64,000 bases of DNA. Source: Prostheceraeus crozeri (Eukaryota; Platyhelminthes; Polycladida; Euryleptidae). The translations under genes were made by a program, and so were the position numbers. Below the pieces are notes generated by a model, which saw nothing but the letters and a program-made list of their open reading frames with translations, ran no database searches and was not told the origin of the DNA. The stretch is from the NCBI GenBank assembly GCA_907163375.1, contig CAJQUW010007896.1, positions 124,001 through 188,000 on the forward strand, in the 5' to 3' direction. Shown here piece after piece: positions 57,151 to 64,000 of this stretch (positions within the stretch are counted from its first letter, which is position 1; every line of letters starts with the position of its first letter).

Positions 57151-58498
57151 ATGTCAACTCTCATTGAAACCAAATTTAGATTAGATGATCCCCCGTTCGT
57201 TAGTTACAATCAAAAAAAGAATGACTATATAAGAATTGCTATGAACCCCGGTTCTTCAGGAAGAGTGAATACTGGAGGTGATCTAATTTTTGAAGTTGAT
57301 AATCAGCAAAGTTATTTATATTTACCCGATTCATTTTTACACTGTGAATATTCACTATATTCTGATGATAATTTTACAACACCATTGCCTGCTACGGATA
57401 ATATTACATTAGAAAACAATTTCTTTCCAAGACTATTTACACAAATGCGTTTAGATGTTGCAACACAAAATATAGAAACCATAAGTGATTCACCTGGCAT
57501 TATTGAGTCAATGCTTCGATTTGTAACAATAGGTGAAAATACTAAAATGCATGAAATCGAAGGATGGTTTCCTGATAACCATACCGGTATACTTAAAGAT
57601 GATTCTTAAAGATGATTTAACTCACACTGGAACAGATGCAGCAGGAATTGCGAAAGATGTAGAAAACATAGTGAAACAGTTAAACAGTACACAAAATAGC
57701 TCATATCAGAAAAGACGTAATTTTAATAATAAAAGTAAACAAACTGTTGATTGGTCATTGTCTCCATTATTCGGTTATTTGGATTATGAGAAAATATCAT
57801 GTCAATTGAAATTCAAACTCATAGTTCATCGCACTGTAAATAATGAATCAATATTTTATGGAACGGCTGGGAAGAAAGCATATTTAAAAATTGATAGACT
57901 TGAATGGTGGGTAAAACACATTACTCCTAGTTTAGAGGTTGAAACAACTATTACGAAAAGATTAAATACGAACAAACCAATTCCAGTAAGTTTTATGAAG
58001 CGTACTGCGAGCTCTGTCACTTTTACTGAACAAAGATTTAACTGGCATTTCACAAGGACATCAAATACTCCAAGATATTTTTTGCTCACTTTTCAAAAGA
58101 ATGAAACAGCCAGTTTTGATAAGAACAATAGTCTTTTCCATATTAATTCAATTCGAAGTTTACAAATTTCATTAAATCAAACACGTTATCCTATCGATCC
58201 ATTAAGATTTGATAACACCAATAATCAGTTTATGGAAGGATATGACGCTTATAGAAATCTATGCCGAGAATTTGGAGTAGAAGCACAATTAACTCCTGTA
58301 GATTGGAAGAATTTATATCCTGTTTTATGCTTTGATTTAAGTGCACAATCGGAAGATATTATTAAGAATGGTTGTGATGTGACAATTAATATTGAAAAAA
58401 CAAATTCCACAACCTCATTGATGGCTTATGGTTTATTGCTAGAAGACGCCGAATATTCTATTGAAATTCTTAATGGAAAGATGGTTAGGATCGGCTAA
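57151..58498 (+). pseudogene. MCP: double-jelly-roll major capsid gene, not intact
   Basis: The region encodes the capsid protein of the element. It begins MSTLIETKFRLDDPPFVSYN. The conserved core has VDWSLSPLFGYLDYEKISCQ, a following strand-rich section with IDRLEWWVKHITPSLEV, and near the end YGLLLEDAEYSIEIL. These agree with the double-jelly-roll family found in animal Polintons and adintoviruses, whose trimers form the icosahedral shell. Length (about 440 codons) is as expected. The gene is broken in this copy. It is flanked by two small virion-protein genes, forming a capsid cluster, and the inverted GC-rich module overlaps its end. Confidence 0.85.
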
Positions 58499-58534
58499 AG
58501 CCAGAGGAGCTTCTCTCCGATCGGTTAGTAACCT
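58491..58534. repeat. GC-rich module, inverted partner of 56537-56581
   Basis: tcggctaaagccagaggagc, then ttctctccgatcggttagta and acct, overlapping the end of the capsid gene. Together with 56537-56581 it brackets the core-protein and capsid genes as an inverted pair about 2 kb apart. The hairpin of the partner is less perfect here. Confidence 0.8.
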
Positions 58535-58611
58535 GAACAAAAAGTGATAGGCTAAACCCTCTGAACAAAAGTGAACGGCTAAGCCCAAGACTATAAATTT
58601 TTTGTTAAAAA

Positions 58612-59076
58612 ATGAATAATAAAACGGTTGAATTAAAACTACGTAATATTGTTGACAAAAATACCCCTAAATCTATTACGGTTGACAAAAAGAAGTATTA
58701 CATAAGTAGACCAATGATCGAGAATACTAAATTACAAGAAGAAAAGAATGGAGGAATTCTACCATTAATTCCTCTAATAATAGGAGGTATAGCAGCAGCA
58801 GGAAGTGTTGCAGGTGGGACAGCTGGTATTGTCCAGGCAGTAAATAAAAATAAATCAGAGAAGGCAGCATTAGAAGAGCAAAAACGTCATAATAGAGAGT
58901 TAGAGAAAGCTGCTAGAGGTGAGGGAATAGTAGATAATTTTATTAGTAAATTAAATTTAGCTAATGAAGGGAAACGAGTTCTTAAAAATGTCCTACACAA
59001 TATTGATGATTTGATTCAAATAAAAGAAACGAAAGATGGATCTGGCATATATCTAAATCCTAGTATGGTGCGATAA
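58612..59076 (+). CDS. virion membrane-segment protein (pX-like), small
   Basis: 154 codons, start context gttaaaaaATG. Basic N-terminus (KSITVDKKKYYISRP), then KNGGILPLIPLIIGGIAAAG and SVAGGTAGIVQAVNK, a hydrophobic Gly/Ala-rich segment right after a GG site suited to adenain-type cleavage. A charged helix follows (EEQKRHNRELEKAARGEG). This layout recurs in adenovirus pX/pVI-like and Polinton core proteins. It probably acts inside the virion, binding DNA or disrupting membranes on entry; this is inference. It lies between the capsid and integrase genes. Confidence 0.75.
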   Translation: MNNKTVELKLRNIVDKNTPKSITVDKKKYYISRPMIENTKLQEEKNGGILPLIPLIIGGIAAAGSVAGGTAGIVQAVNKNKSEKAALEEQKRHNRELEKAARGEGIVDNFISKLNLANEGKRVLKNVLHNIDDLIQIKETKDGSGIYLNPSMVR

Positions 59077-59092
59077 GATTTAATCTTTAAAA

Positions 59093-60388
59093 ATGAGCGA
59101 AGTGCATTCCTTGAATTTGAATAACTTAAGGATTTCAAATCTAGATCTAACGGATTATCTCTTAAAAGTAGGCCTACATAGAACCTCAAATTGTCACCAC
59201 ACCGGAGGTGATATACAAAAAGCATTAGAAAACTTTCCTGGCTTTATTTGGAGTAAATATTCGAAAGAGAAACATCTACCTGGGCATAATTTTACTGGCC
59301 CCGGCACAAGATTAGATTTAAGATTAAACGATGATAACACACCTAGAGAAAATAGTAAACCAATAAATAGAGTAGATGCCGCGGCTTACCGACATGATTT
59401 AGCTTATCGAAATCATGACCTAAGTTCTCGACATGTAGCTGATAAGACAATGATTCAAGAATTAGATAGTATTCAGAATCCGTCCTTTAGAGAAAGAATT
59501 GAAAGAATGTTTGTTAAGAAAGCTTTACAAGCAAAAATGCTTTTTGGCCAGGGGATAGATGAAACGACAGCAAAGCTGTCTGAGAGCAGCGCTCGAACCT
59601 ACGCGTCCGAAATTCACAAGGAATACAGAAAGCCGAAATATCTATTGAAGGTAAAAGTATTTAATAAAGATGATATCTGGAGTGCAGATCTAATAAATAT
59701 GCCTAATGAAAGAGGGTTTAAGTACGCATTGACCGTTATAGATTTATATACACGATATGCTTGGGTAAAGCCTTTAAAAAACAAAAGTGGTCTGTCAGTT
59801 AAATATGCGTTTGAAGAAATCTTTAAAGAAAGTTTTAGAAAGCCAAAAAAGCTATTCGTTGATAAAGGGTCGGAATTTTATAACCGAAATGTAAAGCCAC
59901 TATTTGAAACTGTTTATTCAACTGAAAATGCAGGAAAGGCTGTAGTAATAGAGCGCTTTAATAGATCATTAAAAAATAAAATTTTCAAGAAATTTACTCA
60001 GCAAGGAAATCAGAAATGGTTGAAGATATTACCAGGAGTTGTAGAAGAGTATAACAATAAGATTCATTCAGGAATTGAAGAAACTCCAAAGAATGCTTCT
60101 GACGATCCTGATTTAATACGAAAGAAAATATTCGAAAATAATTATTCGAATGAGAGTAATCCGAATTTACAGAAACGTAAGCCGAAATTTAAGATTGGAG
60201 ATAGAGTGCGAATATTCAAGTATAAAAATAAATTTGAAAAGGGCTTCGTCGGATACTGGACGAAAGAGATATTTGAAATTTGTAAAATAAATCAAAGTTA
60301 TCCGTTTACTTATGAAATTAAAGATTTAGATAATGAGGATATCAGAGGCCGTTTTTATCAAAATGAATTACAACGAACTGATTTTTAA
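59093..60388 (+). CDS. INT: phospholipase A2 domain fused to retroviral-type integrase
   Basis: 431 codons, start context ctttaaaaATG, 16 bases after the previous gene. Residues about 58-125 are a parvovirus VP1-like PLA2 domain: Ca-loop HNFTGPGTRLDLRL (GPGT at 69-72) and catalytic RVDAAAYRHDLAYRNH (H101, D102). Residues about 185-330 are the integrase core: IWSADL (D199), FVDKGSEFYN (D257), AVVIERFNRSLK (E287). A C-terminal chromodomain/SH3-like segment follows (KFKIGDRVRIFKYKNKFEKG). PLA2 would breach membranes on entry, and integrase inserts the linear DNA. The two functions in one chain is unusual; protease cleavage between them is possible. It ends at a hairpin shared with the convergent protease gene. 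Confidence 0.92.
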   Translation: MSEVHSLNLNNLRISNLDLTDYLLKVGLHRTSNCHHTGGDIQKALENFPGFIWSKYSKEKHLPGHNFTGPGTRLDLRLNDDNTPRENSKPINRVDAAAYRHDLAYRNHDLSSRHVADKTMIQELDSIQNPSFRERIERMFVKKALQAKMLFGQGIDETTAKLSESSARTYASEIHKEYRKPKYLLKVKVFNKDDIWSADLINMPNERGFKYALTVIDLYTRYAWVKPLKNKSGLSVKYAFEEIFKESFRKPKKLFVDKGSEFYNRNVKPLFETVYSTENAGKAVVIERFNRSLKNKIFKKFTQQGNQKWLKILPGVVEEYNNKIHSGIEETPKNASDDPDLIRKKIFENNYSNESNPNLQKRKPKFKIGDRVRIFKYKNKFEKGFVGYWTKEIFEICKINQSYPFTYEIKDLDNEDIRGRFYQNELQRTDF

Positions 60389-60402
60389 TTATCATTATTA
60401 TT

Positions 60403-60419
60403 ATTAGGCGTAGCCTAAT
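60403..60419. terminator. hairpin between convergent integrase and protease genes
   Basis: attaggc-gta-gcctaat, a perfect 7-bp stem with a 3-base loop, 15 bases after the integrase stop (60388) and 3 bases from the protease stop (60422). Its symmetric place between two converging genes suggests a two-way transcript end. The role is inferred. Confidence 0.5.
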
Positions 60420-60421
60420 GA

Positions 60422-60844
60422 CTACGGTTCGTTCAATTCTAACATAATATCAAGAAATGGCACTCCTTCTTGCAATTTAAATAAAACATAAAGACATAAT
60501 TGACCACAATAAGTTGTTCCCGGTTTTTGAATTTGAAATGTATTATAAATTCCATTGCCAAGTATTTCTCTTACTTCATTCGTAGGTGGAAGCCCGTATG
60601 AGTCAAAATAATAATTATCTCCGTTTTTACTAAAGATACCTGCTGACCAATGTACGCCGTTTTGGTCTGAAGTGTGAAGATTCGTTATGAAATTTACAGT
60701 TGGCTTATTTTTGATCAATTGTAATTCGTCTCTCATTAGGACATAAAAATTCTTTATTCCCAATTGATGTGCGATTTTCTTTAGATCAAAATTCGTTGTT
60801 GTGTCTGTTCCATATAATTTAAAAAACTCGATCAGGTCAGTCAT
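60422..60844 (-). CDS. PRO: adenain-like (Ulp1-type) cysteine protease
   Basis: About 140 codons from MTDLIEFFKLYGTDTTTN, whose ATG follows tttcatttaaa. An ATG 14 codons upstream (60886) also has an A-run, but it lies in a duplicated stretch, so I prefer the inner start. The catalytic residues are visible: His in NGVHWSAGIF, Asp in NYYFDSYGLPP, then Gln and Cys in TTYCGQLCLYVLF. This is the adenovirus-protease/SUMO-protease fold. It matures virion proteins at Gly-Gly-type sites, and both small core proteins have such sites. Length fits compact Polinton proteases. Confidence 0.9.
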   Translation of the reverse strand: MTDLIEFFKLYGTDTTTNFDLKKIAHQLGIKNFYVLMRDELQLIKNKPTVNFITNLHTSDQNGVHWSAGIFSKNGDNYYFDSYGLPPTNEVREILGNGIYNTFQIQKPGTTYCGQLCLYVLFKLQEGVPFLDIMLELNEP

Positions 60845-60849
60845 TTTAA

Positions 60850-61059
60850 ATGAAACAAAAATCCAATTTGAAAATGGCATTGTCATTTTTCAGTCTCCAC
60901 GCAAATAAGTTGCAATAAATGTTACTACTTGTTACTTATGAAGTAGAGTCCAACATTTAGATGAAAACAGAAATCCAATTTGAAAATGGCATTGTCATTT
61001 TTCAGTCTCCACGCAAATAAGTTGCAATAAATGTTACTACTTGTTACTTATGAAGTAGA
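60850..61059. repeat. tandem duplication upstream of protease gene
   Basis: Two nearly identical 98-bp copies (60850-60947 and 60961-61059) with a period of about 112 bp: 'atccaatttgaaaatggcat' and 'tgttacttatgaagtagaat' mark the ends. The first copy adjoins the protease start and probably holds its promoter, so the copy number could affect expression. The near identity points to a recent event. Confidence 0.9.
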
Positions 61060-61478
61060 ATTTCACGTTTGTAAGTCTTCAAATTCCTGCGTGAGTCCAG
61101 TATGCTGCACAGGTTGTTGCTCAGTTTGTTGCACATTGGGTGAATCAAATATGGATTCTGCTAATCTTCGCTTTTTCTTCTTCTTTTCTCATGATCAATG
61201 AAATCTTCAAGATGAGCAAAATTCTTCATCACAAATAAGAGCTGCAACTTGTTCCACGAAACAACAAAATTCTCTCTCTAGTTAGCTGACGGAAGACATT
61301 GCAAATGAGAACTTTGCTTCTACCACAGCAGAATGATCAAAGCGGCGCACACGGAACAATGACAGAAGAGAGAGAAATGAAAACAGCTGCCAGATGCTTT
61401 GACGTCATGCGGTTGTGCTGACGTGCGTAAGAATTAAAACAACTTGCCTAACGTACAACTAAAATCTAATTGTATCAC
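61060..61478. other. Polinton spacer, unassigned
   Basis: Between the protease leader and the right terminal repeat. On the minus strand a short Lys/Arg-rich then Gln-rich frame is visible near 61077-61190 (KKKKKRRLAESIFDSPNVQQ). It resembles the end of a nuclear-type protein but has no start. The rest (61190-61478) shows no gene. Confidence 0.4.
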
Positions 61479-62307
61479 AAAGCTGTAGCAACTACTGGAA
61501 TTGTAAGAACGCCAGATGAAATGACAATAGTGAGAGCGCCTAAAGACATTGTTAAGAATACTCCAACTCCTTGTGTTACATTCTTCACTATAGTCCATCT
61601 CTTTCTTAATTTATTATAATGTTCTAGTTTTGACAATAGTTGTGTCTCCTTATCTTTCATGTACCTGACTCTATCTTTGTGTTTTGCAATATCCATTTCA
61701 TATGATAATGAAGGATATAAAGGGGCTGATGGTTCTTTTGGGTTTTCATTTTCCATTTTTAAATGAATATTTTTGTTCATATTCATTTTTGTTTTTGCTA
61801 AATTTCAGAAGGCCCCTATTTTTGCATTTTGATTTGCTAAATTTCAAGCGGTCCCTATTTTTGCATTTTGGGGCTGATTTTGCAGGTAGGGTAGTTAATT
61901 TTGGGCATTTTGGGCTGATTTTGCAGGTATGTTAATTTTGAATTTTTTAAAATTATTGGGTGTTCTGGGAGGACCCTATTTTTAACATTTCTGTGACAAA
62001 TTTCAAGAGGTCCCTATTTTTGCATTTTGGGGCTGATTTTGCAGGTAGGGTAGTTAATTTTGGGCATTTTGGGCTGATTTTGCAGGTATGTTAATTTTGA
62101 ATTTTTTAAAATTATTGGGTGTTCTGGGAGGACCCTATTTTTAACATTTCTGTGACAAATTTCAAGAGGTCCCTATTTTTGCATTTTGGGGCTGATTTTG
62201 CAGGTAGGGTAGTTAATTTTGGGCATTTTGGGCTGATTTTGCAGGTATGTTAATTTTGAATTTTTTAAAATTATTGGGTGTTCTGGGACGGCCAATATTA
62301 TATTACT
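61479..62307 (-). repeat. Polinton right terminal inverted repeat with tandem array
   Basis: Inverted partner of 46571-47745. From the outside inward it holds three tandem units of about 160 bp (same units as on the left), then the 5' part of the first gene read on the minus strand (KDRVRYMKDKETQLLSKLEH is encoded again). The last duplicated bases are gctacagcttt (complement of 61479-61490). The end is TATTATATTACT. Unit number differs from the left side, as expected for slippage or unequal exchange. Confidence 0.92.
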
Positions 62308-63329
62308 AGTGCGAACCGCACCGCATGCAAATCTCGCCAAAGTTTCCCCCAATATGTCTACAGAGCGTTAGAGATTCGAAACATTTTCTCTGGTTTTCAT
62401 TCATTTTCATTATTAAGACTGATTGGGTTTGTACCTTAAAATCAAAACCTCAGTTGCTTTCATAGGGCCACGCTTGTTCTCTGGGTATGTACAACAAGTG
62501 AATGATGCCCTGACCATCTGTTGTATATGAATGCCACACTGCTAGCTGTTCATTCAATTCTACGAGATAACGATAAAGATAAGAAGACGTCTTGGGTGTT
62601 ACTATTATCGGGTTCCGTGGTTTATTCCACTTCATCATACACAACTAAGGAATCATTGCTAATTATTGGCATAGAAAATTATTTTTCGACTTTCGGGCAG
62701 GCCACCGTTCAGAATTGAATTTTTCCTTTCAAGGAGTGATGAAGATTTAGAACTCAAGCATGGTTCACATATGCTACTATAAGTAGTAGGTATGGGAATA
62801 TTTTGGCGATTATCAAGTAGTACGCAAGGCAAATTTATTTGTAAATGAAAATAACCAATTTGACTGAACAGACGTTAATAAATGCATCTTTGTTCTCAAA
62901 TCAAAAATTTTATGAATTAATGGATATAACAGCTTTTATCTCATTCTCGGAATAGGCCTGTAATCACAGATATTGAGTAACTATGTCAGTTTATGATAAC
63001 CTTCGAATATTCGTCAGTTCAAGTGATAATATGTCTTTATGATGTTGCTTATGTTGATGAACATAACGTAGAATAATAGACTACGTCGTAAAATTAGTAA
63101 TAAGAAAGACAGGCATTATATATACATGTACATCTTAACAGCACAGGCAATTAAGTACGGCATCAACTCGGGAATAGAGGAGAATACATGTAGACCTACT
63201 ATGTATGAATATAATTGATATGGAACGGTTTGGAACTTGGAAATGAAGCGTCAGGCTATTATAGGAGTACATAAACCCGTGACAACAATTCTTGGACAAT
63301 AGCATGAAAAGTAGATAAAAAATACCAAC
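62308..63329. other. right flank, one weak exon candidate
   Basis: The sequence next to the Polinton does not continue the piggyBac transposase. A minus frame at 62450-62644 contains TPKTSSYLYRYLVELNEQLA, then WHSYTTDGQGIIHLLYIP, which reads like protein, but splice sites are weak and I do not recognise it. The rest is AT-rich and empty. Confidence 0.3.
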
Positions 63330-63505
63330 CTATAACTCTGAATCCACATCATCACACAGCAATTCCTCTGATGCAGGTTTACCTCTTATACGCCATCGAT
63401 ACATGTCCTCTTGATAAAGACCACAAAACATCGTAACAAGGGCCGTCGCTGCAACATCCGATTTCACCATAAGCTGTGAACGCCATACTCTGTCTGCATT
63501 CATAG
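63330..63505 (-). CDS. candidate last exon of an unidentified host gene
   Basis: Minus-strand frame open for the full length: MNADRVWRSQLMVKSDVAAT, then ALVTMFCGLYQEDMYRWRIR, then GKPASEELLCDDVDSEL and a TAG stop. A possible acceptor (ataactatcag) lies just before 63505. Codon choice and residue mix look like a real protein C-terminus. It is short (53 codons from the ATG), has no domain I can name, and shares its strand with the weaker frame at 62450-62644, which lies beyond the stop and so would be a separate gene. Confidence 0.4.
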
Positions 63506-63546
63506 CTGATAGTTATAATGACTGCTGAAACCCGATAAAAACGCCG

Positions 63547-63768
63547 ATGATATCATCATTGAAAAAGAAGAGTCAAATTCATCATGCTGGTACGAATAAC
63601 AACGATGGAAGAAGAGCAAGGAAAATCAAAGCAACATCGACGGTAATAGGATGGACCGACAACATCAAGCAGTGGGTACAGGGAAGAATGATGGAGGCAG
63701 AAAGGAGTAGGCCTACACCAACGGTCGGTGATGAACAAACGACACCAAATCTGTCATTAAAACGATAG
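63547..63768 (+). pseudogene. possible LINE ORF tail
   Basis: The frame includes GRRARKIKATSTVIGWTDNI followed by KQWVQGRMMEAERSR, which resembles the C-terminal tail of many non-LTR retrotransposon RT proteins (basic Arg/Lys stretch, then WxDNIxxW, then a helix). No RT domain lies upstream within the window, so it would be a 5'-truncated relic. A chance likeness cannot be excluded. Confidence 0.35.
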
Positions 63769-64000
63769 TAGTCGAACTTATCAGCACAATGACCGAGATT
63801 AACTAGCTTAAACCCAAATTTACTGGTGACAGTGTTCCTGGGATGCCAAATTATAACCAAAATTTATCGGGGAAAATGTAGTCGAGGAATAGCGGCGCAT
63901 GCTGAGGGTCACGCGATTCTTATGTCAGCTACACAGTCAGAGAAACTCCTGCTTCTCGACTAAGGACAGAATAACTAAGCAGAATGCACGAGCGCGTTCG

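Larger units (their letters stand above)
46571..62307. mobile_element. Polinton/Maverick (adintovirus-like), nearly whole
   Basis: About 15.7 kb. It begins AGTAATATAATATA and ends TATTATATTACT, the AG...CT termini usual for Polintons. Long terminal inverted repeats are present (46571-47745 and 61479-62307). It encodes the defining set: protein-primed PolB, retroviral-type integrase, adenain-like protease, packaging ATPase and a double-jelly-roll capsid gene, plus small virion-like proteins. Genes are grouped as plus (47.5-50.7), minus (55.5-50.7), plus (55.7-60.4) and minus (60.9-60.4). It is a fossil virus-like element that looks close to whole, with about one to three breaks. Open frames and similar TIRs suggest a geologically recent insertion. 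No 6-bp target duplication is visible (aacgca left, agtgcg right). Confidence 0.95.

Noticed and set aside
57856-58089. Minus-strand frames across the capsid region
   Set aside because: They are shadows of the capsid gene with no protein-like motifs.
46571-62307. Casposon or bacterial integrative element as an alternative identity
   Set aside because: The integrase is of the retroviral D,D,E type, not Cas1; the protease, ATPase and capsid genes and the eukaryotic flanks fit a Polinton.
1-64000. tRNA, rRNA and snRNA genes
   Set aside because: I looked for A/B-box words and conserved rRNA blocks and saw none; a covariance search would be needed to exclude them fully.

Overview
The window is AT-rich, intron-rich and transposon-dense animal DNA, most likely from a marine invertebrate. 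The best host anchor is one exon (1821-1984, minus) of an HCN-type hyperpolarisation-activated channel. Its S1-S2 wording ('SFFNDDLST', 'VNFRTG') reminds me of the sea-urchin sperm channel SPIH, and the frequent 'taggccta' and 'tacatgta' words also suit an echinoderm or other deuterostome. That placement is inference. No tRNA, rRNA, CRISPR array or bacterial operon was seen.

Region 1 to 44 kb is mostly intron or intergenic sequence with many small transposons. There are four copies of a long-armed foldback element flanked by TA (0.97-1.64, 3.06-3.94, 4.81-5.53 and 11.16-11.88 kb). Three copies and one fragment of a second family start GGTAGAGTGTCGACTC (8.5-9.6, 20.3-21.0 and 33.1-33.8 kb). 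Several single MITEs and a three-copy dispersed repeat (22.4, 36.0 and 38.2-38.5 kb) are also present. A scrambled Penelope-like retroelement lies between inverted repeats (13.3-15.6 kb), with a second Penelope fragment at 44 kb. Two LINE reverse-transcriptase relics lie at 24.2 and 25.9-26.7 kb. A 1.7-kb mariner-like transposon with a broken transposase lies at 28.9-30.6 kb, and a young internally deleted relative at 42.0-42.8 kb. Host coding evidence is sparse: the HCN exon plus a few open frames with plausible splice sites.

Region 44.5 to 46.6 kb holds the left part of a piggyBac transposon. It starts at a TTAA that is the centre of a 42-bp perfect palindrome.

Region 46.57 to 62.31 kb is the main find: a Polinton/Maverick (adintovirus-like) element of about 15.7 kb. 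It starts AG and ends CT and has long terminal inverted repeats that carry internal tandem arrays. It encodes a protein-primed family B DNA polymerase, a retroviral-type integrase fused to a parvovirus-like phospholipase A2 domain, an adenain-like cysteine protease and an FtsK/HerA-type packaging ATPase. It also has a double-jelly-roll major capsid gene, two small core/membrane-active proteins, a coiled-coil protein with a phage-tail-fibre-like motif, and several unidentified proteins. It looks nearly whole, with about one to three breaks, and is treated here as a fossil virus. Two shared features stand out. Most genes on both strands start in a (T)TAAAAATG context, and GC-rich mini-hairpin modules, several built on GCGAAGC, sit between or beside genes as direct or inverted pairs.

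The Polinton lacks a visible 6-bp target duplication. Its left neighbour is piggyBac coding sequence, but its right neighbour is not. Region 62.3 to 64 kb is host-like DNA with one candidate terminal exon on the minus strand (63330-63505) and a possible LINE tail.
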